From Thermoplasmata archaeon (lineage in GTDB: Archaea; Thermoplasmatota; B47-G6; B47-G6B; 47-G6), in NCBI GenBank assembly GCA_003663565.1, contig QMTT01000050.1, positions 1-6,658 on the forward strand: DNA of 6,658 nt, read 5' to 3'. The translations under genes and the position numbers were made by a program. The first letter of the stretch is position 1. Every line of letters starts with the position of its first letter. The notes beneath the pieces were generated by a model. It saw nothing but the letters and a program-made list of their open reading frames with translations, had not been told where the DNA came from and made no database searches. Of this stretch, positions 1 to 5,344 are shown in pieces.

Positions 1-220
1 CATGTGATATAAAGGATATGAAGTCCATTTTTAGCCTTTGGGGTTCTAAGAGAACGTTTCTATAAGTTATACCATTAAACTGTATGCATGTGTCATTTGA
101 GTAGTAGTCTATGCTAAAGTTGTCTCGCAGGAACCTTAAGATCTCTGGGTCGATGTCTCTGACTTTTTCTCTGAGGTTCTTTATGGTTCTCTCAACGGAC
201 GATATGTTTGCAGTGATCAT
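1..220 (-). CDS. Unrecognised protein, N-terminal part only (cut by left window edge)
   Basis: An open minus-strand frame runs from an ATG at 220-218 to the window edge without a stop, giving about 73 residues that begin MITANISSVERTIKNLREK. A GGTG ribosome binding site at 231-228 sits 7 bases before this ATG. No in-frame ATG precedes it before an upstream stop. The N-terminal 30 residues look helical and charged (VERTIKNLREKVRDIDPEI). They are followed by a stretch rich in Tyr, Asn and Asp (DNFSIDYYSNDTCIQFNGI) and then RNVLLEPQRLKMDF. I recognise no family. Codon use is rich in ATA, AGA and AGG, like the neighbouring genes, so it looks native and not a chance frame. It is divergent from the aldolase operon, with about 230 bp between them. 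Whether it is a real gene cannot be settled without the missing C-terminal part. Confidence 0.6.
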   Translation of the reverse strand, partial: MITANISSVERTIKNLREKVRDIDPEILRFLRDNFSIDYYSNDTCIQFNGITYRNVLLEPQRLKMDFISFISH

Positions 221-350
221 GCTTTGACACCATGTGTGATCAAATATTAATATTATTCCTCAAATTGCTAACTAAATAAAAATTTCCTATTTATATATTA
301 CATATCTAAGCACAATGCTGTATGAGATTGCTATAAGTACCTTAATCTAA

Positions 351-359
351 TTTAAAAAC
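351..359 (+). promoter_or_regulatory. Candidate upstream TATA box for the aldolase operon
   Basis: TTTAAAAAC matches the loose archaeal TATA-box pattern and is identical to a second copy at 406-414. Transcription from it would start near 380, giving a leader of about 85 bases. It is the weaker of the two candidates because the other gives a shorter, more typical leader. Confidence 0.25.
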
Positions 360-405
360 TTATAGGTACAGAAGGTTGTAATGACCAGTACCAAGTATAT
401 ATTTG

Positions 406-414
406 TTTAAAAAC
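406..414 (+). promoter_or_regulatory. Candidate TATA box for the aldolase-kinase operon
   Basis: TTTAAAAAC lies about 55 bases before the probable TTG start at 464. Archaeal transcription normally starts about 25 bases downstream of the TATA centre. That places the mRNA 5' end near 434-436 and leaves a short leader that still includes the ribosome binding site and the hairpin at 449-466. The nearby TATATATTT at 396-404 is an alternative box that would shift the start about 10 bases upstream. Confidence 0.4.
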
Positions 415-448
415 ATTACTATTACTTTAAGTGTAAGAGACTTGAAGT

Positions 449-466
449 CAAGAGGTGATCCTCTTG
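449..466 (+). promoter_or_regulatory. Perfect hairpin enclosing the ribosome binding site and probable start codon
   Basis: CAAGAGG (449-455) and CCTCTTG (460-466) are exact reverse complements around a TGAT loop. In RNA this is a 7-bp stem with a 4-base loop. The 5' arm and loop contain the Shine-Dalgarno sequence GAGGTGATC (452-460), and the last three bases of the 3' arm are the probable TTG start codon. Closed, the stem would hide both from the ribosome. The first four bases of the 5' arm (CAAG, 449-452) could instead pair with CTTG at 441-444 around AAGT, which would free the start. The symmetry is read directly from the sequence; any regulatory role is inference. Confidence 0.5.
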
Positions 467-1294
467 TCCTTTGAGACATATAATAGTATAGGAAAAAAGG
501 TACGTATTTCGAGAATTTTGAAGAATGGCAGGTCTGTGATATTTGCTATGGATCATGGCATGGAACATGGACCAGATGAATTCCCAAAAGAGCATTTGGA
601 TCCTAGGGTGATACTAAGGAAAGTCATAGAAGGAGGCGCGGATGCGATAATGGTAAACATAGGAATGGCAGCACTTTCTTGGGATGTGTGGGCAAAAAAA
701 GTGGCTTTAATAGTTAAGGTTACAGGAAAGACTTCGATAAGGCCAAAAGATGAAACTCTGCTTCAAAGCCCAACAGGCCTCGTGGAGGATGCCATAAAAA
801 TAGGTGCAGATGGAATAGCAGCCACTGTTTATTGGGGATCTCAATACGAACATGCGATGATGGAACAGTTTGTTGGAATTGCAAGTGTCTGTGATGAATA
901 TGGGATCCCTGTACTTCAGTTAGCATATCCAAGAGGTCCTGAGATACAGAACAGGTATGATCCTAAAATCGTTAGATATGGTGCTAGAGCAGCTGCAGAA
1001 ATTGGGGCAGATATAATAAAAACGTATTGGACAGGCTCTAAAGAAAGTTTTGCAACTGTTGTTGAAGCTGCTTCAGGAGTTCCAGTTTTGATGAGTGGTG
1101 GTCCTAAGACAGACACTCCACTGGAATTTCTCAAGGTCGCTAGAGATGTCATAGACGCTGGAGGTGCTGGAGTGGTTGTAGGAAGGAACGTGTTCCAGAG
1201 AAGTGATCCAGCAAAGATGATGCATGCTATTGTCCGAGTTGTTCACAAGGACGAAGATCCTGAAGAAGTCGCTAAGGATGAGGGCCTAGTATAA
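464..1294 (+). CDS. DhnA-family class I aldolase, probably fructose-bisphosphate aldolase
   Basis: A cytosolic TIM-barrel aldolase of about 276 residues, the usual length for archaeal class I enzymes. Visible landmarks are MDHG with Asp30, AYPRG with Tyr155 (the equivalent tyrosine is the acid/base residue in characterised members), IIKTYWTG with Lys186 as the Schiff-base lysine, and the phosphate-binding SGGPKT (211-216) and VGRNVFQR (239-246). The family includes archaeal fructose-1,6-bisphosphate aldolase, the LsrF-type thiolase/aldolase, and ADH/DKFP synthase of the archaeal aromatic amino acid route. The segment TVYWGSQYE resembles the aldolase branch, while the C-terminal VVHKDEDPEEVAKDEGL resembles the ADH synthase branch, so substrate is uncertain. 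I chose TTG at 464 because GAGGTGATC at 452-460 gives ideal spacing to it. The in-frame GTG at 455 lies inside that site. A PfkB-type kinase follows by 25 bp. Confidence 0.87.
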   Translation: MSFETYNSIGKKVRISRILKNGRSVIFAMDHGMEHGPDEFPKEHLDPRVILRKVIEGGADAIMVNIGMAALSWDVWAKKVALIVKVTGKTSIRPKDETLLQSPTGLVEDAIKIGADGIAATVYWGSQYEHAMMEQFVGIASVCDEYGIPVLQLAYPRGPEIQNRYDPKIVRYGARAAAEIGADIIKTYWTGSKESFATVVEAASGVPVLMSGGPKTDTPLEFLKVARDVIDAGGAGVVVGRNVFQRSDPAKMMHAIVRVVHKDEDPEEVAKDEGLV

Positions 1295-1308
1295 GTCATA
1301 AGGCCATT

Positions 1309-1314
1309 GGAGGT
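1309..1314 (+). promoter_or_regulatory. Ribosome binding site of the PfkB-family kinase
   Basis: GGAGGT sits 5 bases before the ATG at 1320, fixing that start. No TATA box is evident in the 25-bp gap after the aldolase stop, so the kinase is probably transcribed from the aldolase promoter. Confidence 0.7.
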
Positions 1315-1319
1315 TCTGT

Positions 1320-2243
1320 ATGGACGTTGTTACTGTGGGCCATATCCTCACGGACATAAGAATTAGGACTGACGAGTTTGCAGCACCTGATAAAGAAAGC
1401 AGAGTAATAGACATGAAGTACGGTCCAGGAGGTTCCGCTGCAAATTCGGCAATTGCTTCCGTTAAGCTAGGCAAGAAAGCAGCAGTTCTTGGGAAGGTGG
1501 GGATGGACGACTTCGGAAAACTTGCTCTTGAGACCATCATGAGAGAAGGTGTTGATATAAGTTCTGTGAAAATCAAGGTAGGTGGTCGGACAGGGTTTAC
1601 CCTTGTGATCATAAATTCGCTTGGCGAGATCATTATGTATGGATACAAAGGTGTTGCAGAGGAATACTTGCCAGAAGAACTCGATGAAAGAATAATAAGA
1701 AGTGCAAAGCATCTTCATGTAGCAAGTCTAAGGCTCGATACTACGAAAAAAGCACTTGAGATAGCAAAGGATGGTGGTCTCACAACGACGTTCGATCCTG
1801 GAAGAAGGCTATCGAAGATGGGGATAAAAGCGTTTAGAGAGATATTGCCATATACTGATTATCTCCTTTTAAACTTGAAAGAATTTGAGATGCTCACAGG
1901 AACTACAAATCTAGATAGTGGATTCGAGAAGATACTGAAGGCTGGATGTAAAAACGTCATAGTGAAGATGGGATCAAAAGGAGCCATATATTATGGAGAA
2001 GAAGGCGAGATAAAAATAGAAGCGTTCAGAGTGAGTGCGATAGATACAACAGGGGCAGGGGATGCTTTTGCCAGTGGATTTTTTGTGGCATTACTTTATG
2101 GTGCTACCATCGAGGAGGCTCTTCTTTTCGCAAGCGCTACTGCCGCTCTAAAAGTCATGACATTAGGAGCACAACTTAAGCATGATCTAAAAGATGTGAT
2201 CGAGTTCCTCGAAGAAAGAGGTCACAAGATTTCTTTTATTTAG
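1320..2243 (+). CDS. PfkB/ribokinase-family carbohydrate kinase
   Basis: A complete 307-residue cytosolic sugar or nucleoside kinase, the normal family length. The N-terminal substrate-binding signature GPGGSAAN is at 35-42. GKVGMDDFG at 58-66 is the family's usual G-x-D-x-x-G region. NLKE at 185-188 is the NxxE motif that helps hold magnesium and phosphate. KMGSKGA at 216-222 and DTTGAGDAF at 242-250 form the C-terminal signature, with Asp248 as catalytic base. The family uses ATP to phosphorylate sugars such as ribose, fructose, fructose phosphates, ketodeoxygluconate, or nucleosides; sequence alone does not fix the substrate. The position directly behind a class I aldolase suggests the kinase makes that aldolase's substrate, for example a 6-phosphofructokinase-like or 1-phosphofructokinase-like role. 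The DTTGAGD motif argues against the separate ADP-dependent archaeal glucokinase/phosphofructokinase family in its usual form. It converges on the minus-strand operon with a 20-bp gap. Confidence 0.9.
   Translation: MDVVTVGHILTDIRIRTDEFAAPDKESRVIDMKYGPGGSAANSAIASVKLGKKAAVLGKVGMDDFGKLALETIMREGVDISSVKIKVGGRTGFTLVIINSLGEIIMYGYKGVAEEYLPEELDERIIRSAKHLHVASLRLDTTKKALEIAKDGGLTTTFDPGRRLSKMGIKAFREILPYTDYLLLNLKEFEMLTGTTNLDSGFEKILKAGCKNVIVKMGSKGAIYYGEEGEIKIEAFRVSAIDTTGAGDAFASGFFVALLYGATIEEALLFASATAALKVMTLGAQLKHDLKDVIEFLEERGHKISFI
2230..2241 (+). terminator. Possible U-rich terminator at the end of the kinase operon
   Basis: TTTCTTTTATTT covers the last codons of the kinase. Archaeal RNA polymerase commonly terminates at U-rich tracts without a hairpin, and the convergent gene ends only 20 bp further on, so termination must occur about here. 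No equally clear T-run is seen for the opposing operon on its own strand. Confidence 0.3.
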
Positions 2244-2263
2244 AAGTGATCATCTTTGAAGCT

Positions 2264-2569
2264 TTACTCATAAAGCGTGAACAACTCATAGTCCTCCTCA
2301 GCATCAAAAAACCCCAGTCTAACTCCCGCATCAAGCCATGCGTGTGCGTAGTTAATGCAAGCGAATGCATTAACAAAATCTCCTTTTTCATAAAAATATA
2401 CGGCATCTTTGTAGTAGGATTCTGCCATTTTATAGAAGTCTTCGGCTATCTTCTTGAGGAAGGATTTCTGTGGAGCAGATATTTTTACTTTTCTAAGAGC
2501 AAATTCTGTTTTTCTTAAGTATCTTACAAGTCTTTCCTCTGAAATCCTATCATTTACTTTGGGACTCAT
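2264..2569 (-). CDS. DUF357-type small helical protein
   Basis: A complete 101-residue protein resembling the archaeal DUF357 family. The characteristic core is YYKDAVYFYEKGDFVNAFAC followed by INYAHAWLDAGVRLG (residues 52-86), which suggests two or more packed helices like a TPR or HEPN-like bundle. The family has no assigned function that I know of. The protein is acidic at its C-terminus (DAEEDYELFTLYE), has no signal peptide or membrane segment, and is expected in the cytosol. The ATG at 2569 overlaps the preceding gene's TGA as ATGA, with a GGTGA site at 2583-2579, so translation is probably coupled. It is the last gene of the dphB operon. Family assignment is from memory of the motif and is fairly secure; any link with diphthamide rests only on position. 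Confidence 0.82.
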   Translation of the reverse strand: MSPKVNDRISEERLVRYLRKTEFALRKVKISAPQKSFLKKIAEDFYKMAESYYKDAVYFYEKGDFVNAFACINYAHAWLDAGVRLGFFDAEEDYELFTLYE

Positions 2570-3147
2570 AATGTGATTTCACCAACGAGGGTCATAGCTC
2601 CCTTTATGAAAGCATATGCTGCATTATAGAAGCTTTCTCCTCCTACTATAACGAGAAGATCACCTTCATTAAGATCCTCAGATATGGTATTGTCATATGA
2701 GTATCCTGGAATAGCAGCAGTTATTGGCATCATGCTATCTGGAAGCCTAGCTTCCCCGTTCCTATATATAGATATTATTGCTCCCAAAGCTCCATTCCTT
2801 ACTATGAGATCTCTCTCTGTCATCCCATCCCTTGAGATTGCTTTCTTAAGGGCTTTTCCTCTGATAATTCCTTCTATGGCATAAGGCCAGTCAAATATCG
2901 TTATATCAATTCTTCGTGTGATCTTAAAGTATGTCCTTTCGAACTTCTCCAAGAATTTCTTCCCTCTATCAGAAAGATAATGACCTGCTTTGGAGGATTC
3001 TATAAGGCCAAGACCCTTTAGATCTTTAAGGAGCTTTCGTATTTTTCCTTCTCCTATGTTTAAGAACTCAGAAAGAAAAACTCTTCCAATGGGGCCTGTC
3101 TTGAGCACATTTAAGATTAATATATGATCTGACTTAAGCATTTCCAT
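2566..3147 (-). CDS. Winged-helix regulator-like protein with C-terminal DUF4443-like domain
   Basis: A protein of 193 residues. Residues 1-65 read as a winged helix-turn-helix: DHILILNVLKTGPIGRVFLSEFLNI, then GEGKIRKLLKDLKGLGLIE and a wing ending YLSDRGKKFLEKF. Residues 75-193 form a separate domain rich in short strands (DLIVRNGALGAIISIY, GDLLVIVGGESFYNAAYAF, GAMTLVGEI). It resembles the archaeal C-terminal domain I recall as DUF4443, which occurs behind HTH domains. The C-domain may sense a small ligand; no ligand can be read from it. Two adjacent in-frame starts are possible, GTG at 3150 and ATG at 3147. GAGGAT at 3158-3153 favours ATG, which overlaps the dphB stop as TGATG. The coupled position in the dphB operon suggests regulation of these genes or a translation-related role, but this is inference. 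Confidence 0.78.
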   Translation of the reverse strand: MEMLKSDHILILNVLKTGPIGRVFLSEFLNIGEGKIRKLLKDLKGLGLIESSKAGHYLSDRGKKFLEKFERTYFKITRRIDITIFDWPYAIEGIIRGKALKKAISRDGMTERDLIVRNGALGAIISIYRNGEARLPDSMMPITAAIPGYSYDNTISEDLNEGDLLVIVGGESFYNAAYAFIKGAMTLVGEITL

Positions 3148-3941
3148 CACGCATCCTCAAGAATTTCTCTTGGAGCATCTGCGAGATATACTAAGGCCTC
3201 AGCTTCAGTAAAGTGAAGATTTCCAACAACAACTATGGAGTGCATTCCTTCTCCGAAATCATATTCTATTAGATCCCTGGGATAACCTGCCTTTATTATC
3301 TCATCTTCTGAGCCTACATTAGCAATACCCACTAGGATGGAATCATTGCGAATGACTCCTTCTCTTCTTCGCTCTTCGATCTTTAGTAGTATCTCTATTC
3401 CTTCATTTATAGTCATTGAAGATCCTTTTTCAGGATTTAGATCTAGGAGGACAAGTGTGTGGAGACCTCTACGTAGGTTTTCCTTTATTACATCATATGG
3501 GCTCTCAAATATGTATCCTTTGTACGGATATGGCAATGTTGTCGTTCTCCCGAACTTATATGCGTGTAAGCCACAAGCCCCTGGAATTGCTGTAAGTACA
3601 GAGGCGTTGTGTATTATCCTGTATTTAATGCCCATCCTTTTAGCGTCAAGTATTAAGGATATATGCGTCGTGGCCACTAAAGGATCTCCGGGAACTATTA
3701 ATGCAATGTTCTTCTCCTTTGCTCTATTTAGGAGGTAATTGCTCTCAACAAGTTCTCTGCTTAAGACATTTACTTTTTTCTCTATTAACCGTTCAAGGTT
3801 TTGCACGTTCAATCCCTTAGGTCGTGCTGTGTATAGCTCTATATATACCTCGCTAACCTCCTCTCGCAGCACTTCAAGGGCTCTTATAGTGAGGTCCCTT
3901 TCGTCACATAAGCCTAGACCTATCAAGTAAAGTGTTCCCAT
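3147..3941 (-). CDS. dphB: Diphthine synthase (diphthamide biosynthesis methyltransferase)
   Basis: A complete 264-residue SAM-dependent methyltransferase of the tetrapyrrole-methylase-like fold. It methylates the 3-amino-3-carboxypropyl-histidine of archaeal elongation factor 2 to diphthine, the second stage of diphthamide synthesis in the cytosol. Family landmarks are the start LYLIGLGLCDERDLTIRAL, VYIELYTA near 32-39, PGDPLVATTH at 84-93 (SAM-binding loop), HNASV at 111-115, YKFGRTTTLPYP at 128-139, SPYDVI at 147-152 and GLHTLVLLDL at 159-168. Length matches the archaeal enzyme and eukaryotic Dph5. The ATG at 3941 shares its A with the previous gene's TAA (TAATG), and AGGAGTGAG at 3955-3947 is the binding site. 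It is the second gene of a coupled four-gene operon. The other diphthamide genes (dph2, dph6) are not in the window. Confidence 0.95.
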   Translation of the reverse strand: MGTLYLIGLGLCDERDLTIRALEVLREEVSEVYIELYTARPKGLNVQNLERLIEKKVNVLSRELVESNYLLNRAKEKNIALIVPGDPLVATTHISLILDAKRMGIKYRIIHNASVLTAIPGACGLHAYKFGRTTTLPYPYKGYIFESPYDVIKENLRRGLHTLVLLDLNPEKGSSMTINEGIEILLKIEERRREGVIRNDSILVGIANVGSEDEIIKAGYPRDLIEYDFGEGMHSIVVVGNLHFTEAEALVYLADAPREILEDA

Positions 3942-4747
3942 TACTTCTCACTCCTGAGGCCACATGGCCACTCGCACTTCTTGCAGTTTTCCGTGTATGA
4001 TGGAAGTTTAGGCTCTCCTTTGATAGACATTGTATATTCGAATGCCTTCTTAACATTCTCCTCAGACCCTTCAAGGACGAGAGTTATAGAACCCTCACTT
4101 CCAGATACGCCTCCTGCCGCTATTGGAATTGCTCTAACGTTAAAGAGTATCTGATAGGCTTCTATTTCAGTTACTGGTTTCGCTCGTGGGACAGGTATAA
4201 GAGCGGCGTACATTCCAGTGCTATATTTATAATAGTATATTCCTGTGTGTTCAGCAGCTTCATGTATGGGAATAGGTATGAGTTTCTCAAGTCCAATGGG
4301 GACTATTATGTGCGACCCCCTAGAAAGAAGATATCTAAGCGCGTTTCCGAGAGTTCCTCCTGTAGGAGAAGCTGCAAGTACTCCTACGTTTCCATAGGGG
4401 TCTATAGCATTCGCACCCTTGATAAAAACATCATCTGGTTCAAACTCCTCTAATATCTCATATCCTGTGTTTTTAAGGATCCTTCCTCTCTTGATTACTA
4501 TAGGCCTTGGTCTGTTGTTTTTAGGAGTTACACATAATCTTCCTTTAGATACTACCCCATATGTAAACTTCTCTTTCTCCATTGAGATTCCTAGAAGCTC
4601 TTCTGCAACATACGCTGTGGATATGCTTGTTGCAATTACTATTATCCCTTCCCTGTATGCCTTTCTAACTACCTCCATGTTGGCCACAGCCCTACCTATA
4701 AGTCTCCTGGACTCATATGGTGTTAGCGTTACAAGGGCCCTCTCCAT
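3941..4747 (-). CDS. Conserved protein of unknown function with C-terminal cysteine cluster
   Basis: A 268-residue soluble protein heading the dphB operon. I cannot assign a family name. A glycine-rich core, IKGANAIDPYGNVGVLAASP then TGGTLG (109-134), looks like a phosphate or nucleotide-sugar binding loop. It loosely recalls the ISOCOT-type Rossmann fold of ribose-5-phosphate isomerase, CoA-transferase and LUD proteins; that is a weak resemblance only. Other likely conserved blocks are SHIIVPIGLEKLIP (145-158), KPVTEIEAYQILF (190-202) and AAGGVSGSEGS (210-220). The C-terminus carries C255-x2-C258-x3-C262, a possible zinc or Fe-S site. I chose ATG at 4747 over the upstream ATG at 4777 because AGGGTGAT at 4759-4752 is well placed for it. 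The TATA box at 4790-4781 would start mRNA downstream of 4777. Its TAA overlaps the dphB ATG. Confidence 0.8.
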   Translation of the reverse strand: MERALVTLTPYESRRLIGRAVANMEVVRKAYREGIIVIATSISTAYVAEELLGISMEKEKFTYGVVSKGRLCVTPKNNRPRPIVIKRGRILKNTGYEILEEFEPDDVFIKGANAIDPYGNVGVLAASPTGGTLGNALRYLLSRGSHIIVPIGLEKLIPIPIHEAAEHTGIYYYKYSTGMYAALIPVPRAKPVTEIEAYQILFNVRAIPIAAGGVSGSEGSITLVLEGSEENVKKAFEYTMSIKGEPKLPSYTENCKKCEWPCGLRSEK

Positions 4748-4780
4748 TAACATCACCCTAAAAACACTATGCAACATTGC

Positions 4781-4790
4781 TTTTTATAAA
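4781..4790 (-). promoter_or_regulatory. TATA box for the unknown gene-dphB operon
   Basis: On the minus strand 4790-4781 reads TTTATAAAAA, a good archaeal TATA box. About 25 bases downstream places the mRNA start near 4758-4760, immediately before the ribosome binding site at 4759-4752 and the ATG at 4747. This gives an almost leader-free transcript and excludes the longer reading from ATG 4777. Confidence 0.6.
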
Positions 4791-4800
4791 CCATAATGTT

Positions 4801-4815
4801 TATAACTTAGTTATA
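4801..4815. promoter_or_regulatory. Perfect dyad TATAAC-TTA-GTTATA between divergent promoters
   Basis: Two 6-base arms around TTA form an exact palindrome. It sits 11 bases upstream of the minus-strand TATA box and overlaps the candidate plus-strand TATA box at 4811-4820. A protein bound here could block the PadR operon promoter and possibly the divergent one. AT-rich sequence makes short dyads common, so binding is unproven. Confidence 0.4.
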
Positions 4816-4820
4816 TATTT
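4811..4820 (+). promoter_or_regulatory. Candidate TATA box for the PadR-ABC operon
   Basis: TTATATATTT is centred about 25 bases before position 4840, which would be the mRNA start. The binding site GGTGAT at 4843-4848 and the GTG at 4853 follow at once. TTTATAAC at 4799-4806 is an alternative box that would give a leader about 15 bases longer. Confidence 0.45.
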
Positions 4821-4852
4821 ATGCACATGTACATAAACATATGGTGATAATT

Positions 4853-5344
4853 GTGCTTAACAGTAGTGCTAGAATAATAAGGCCACCAAAGAGAAGTGGA
4901 TTCTTAAAGCTACTGGTACTAGATCTTTTAAGAGATAGACAAATGCATGGATATGAGCTTATGAAAGAACTTGAAAAGATATTTGAGTGGCATAGCGTAA
5001 ATCCTGGAGTTTTGTATAGACTTATGCGAAATCTAAGGGACAAAGGCCTTGTTAAAATTATAGAGGAAAGAGAAAGAGGTAAAAAAGTATATGCTATAAC
5101 GAATGATGGTATAAAATATTTGGAGAAAAGAAAGGAAGATTTAGCTAGAGTTTTGAACAAGATAGAAAAAGTAAGAGAATTTATGAAAATTGGAGGAAAA
5201 GACCTTATACAGGTAATAGCTTTACTTGTTGAAAACATAAATGATATAAGTGGCTCTCAAAAGAACGCAATAAAAAAAGAAATATCAGAGTTCGTACAGC
5301 GAATATTGGATATCTTAGAAAATAAGGTGAGCAAAAATGAGTGA
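4853..5344 (+). CDS. PadR-family transcriptional regulator
   Basis: A cytosolic DNA-binding protein of 163 residues from the chosen start. The PadR winged helix is clear: FLKLLVLDLLRDRQMHGYEL (17-36), the recognition region HSVNPGVLYRLMRNLRDKGL (47-66), and the wing RERGKKVYAITNDGIKYL (74-91). The C-terminal 70 residues (LARVLNKIEKVREFM onward) are helical and charged and probably form the dimer arm. PadR proteins usually repress nearby transporter or detoxification genes until a small molecule binds. The gene overlaps the ABC ATPase by 8 bases, supporting control of that exporter and probably of itself through the upstream dyads. I prefer GTG at 4853 because GGTGAT at 4843-4848 precedes it. 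An ATG at 4841 would add four residues but would lie almost at the predicted mRNA start. Confidence 0.9.
   Translation: MLNSSARIIRPPKRSGFLKLLVLDLLRDRQMHGYELMKELEKIFEWHSVNPGVLYRLMRNLRDKGLVKIIEERERGKKVYAITNDGIKYLEKRKEDLARVLNKIEKVREFMKIGGKDLIQVIALLVENINDISGSQKNAIKKEISEFVQRILDILENKVSKNE

Larger units (their letters stand above)
221..448. other. AT-rich divergent intergenic region
   Basis: About 230 bp separate the minus-strand partial gene from the aldolase. The stretch is very AT-rich, especially 241-300. It contains no convincing reading frame and no tRNA-like cloverleaf or C/D-box pair that I can see. It carries the TATA-like boxes listed separately. It also carries three GTAC-centred half-sites: GTACCT at 337-342, AGGTAC at 364-369 and GTACC at 388-392. 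Minus-strand promoter elements for the partial gene must also lie here. The AT-rich stretches near 242-255 and 288-298 are candidates, but neither is placed well enough to call. Confidence 0.6.
4791..4844. promoter_or_regulatory. Inverted repeat flanking the PadR promoter (candidate operator)
   Basis: ATGTTTAT (4796-4803) and ATAAACAT (4833-4840) are exact reverse complements 29 bp apart. With CCAT at 4791-4794 and ATGG at 4841-4844 the match grows to 12 bases per arm with one extra A on the left. Inside lie the shorter dyads at 4801-4815 and 4827-4834. Characterised PadR-family sites often contain ATGT and ACAT half-sites, and such half-sites occur here at 4796, 4827 and 4837. Confidence 0.45.

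Noticed and set aside
381..410. Nine-codon frame MTSTKYIFV upstream of the aldolase, possible leader peptide
   Set aside because: It has no ribosome binding site and lies mostly upstream of the predicted mRNA start; it overlaps the candidate TATA box.
221..451. Possible tRNA, C/D-box RNA or CRISPR leader in the largest gene-free stretch
   Set aside because: No cloverleaf, no paired C and D boxes and no regularly spaced repeats are visible; the stretch is simply AT-rich promoter DNA.
455..463. GTG at 455 as the aldolase start
   Set aside because: This GTG is part of the Shine-Dalgarno GAGGTGATC itself, and no other binding site lies upstream; TTG at 464 has ideal spacing.
720..1152. Minus-strand frames opposite the aldolase
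   Set aside because: They are shadows of a clearly conserved coding region, with no binding sites and no recognisable protein features.
2246..2518. Plus-strand 90-codon frame antisense to the DUF357 gene
   Set aside because: It lies opposite a recognisable conserved protein, has no binding site, and its translation is a low-complexity Phe/Ile/Cys mixture.
3337..3930. Plus-strand frames opposite dphB
   Set aside because: The Ser/Arg/Leu-rich translations are typical of antisense shadows; dphB on the other strand is unambiguous.
4247..4796. Plus-strand frames opposite the unknown operon-leading gene
   Set aside because: No ribosome binding site; the minus-strand frame has its own promoter, binding site and coupled stop/start with dphB, so these are shadows.
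4819..5238. Minus-strand 139-codon Ser/Phe-rich frame opposite padR
   Set aside because: The PadR winged-helix motif on the plus strand is clear; the antisense translation is low complexity.
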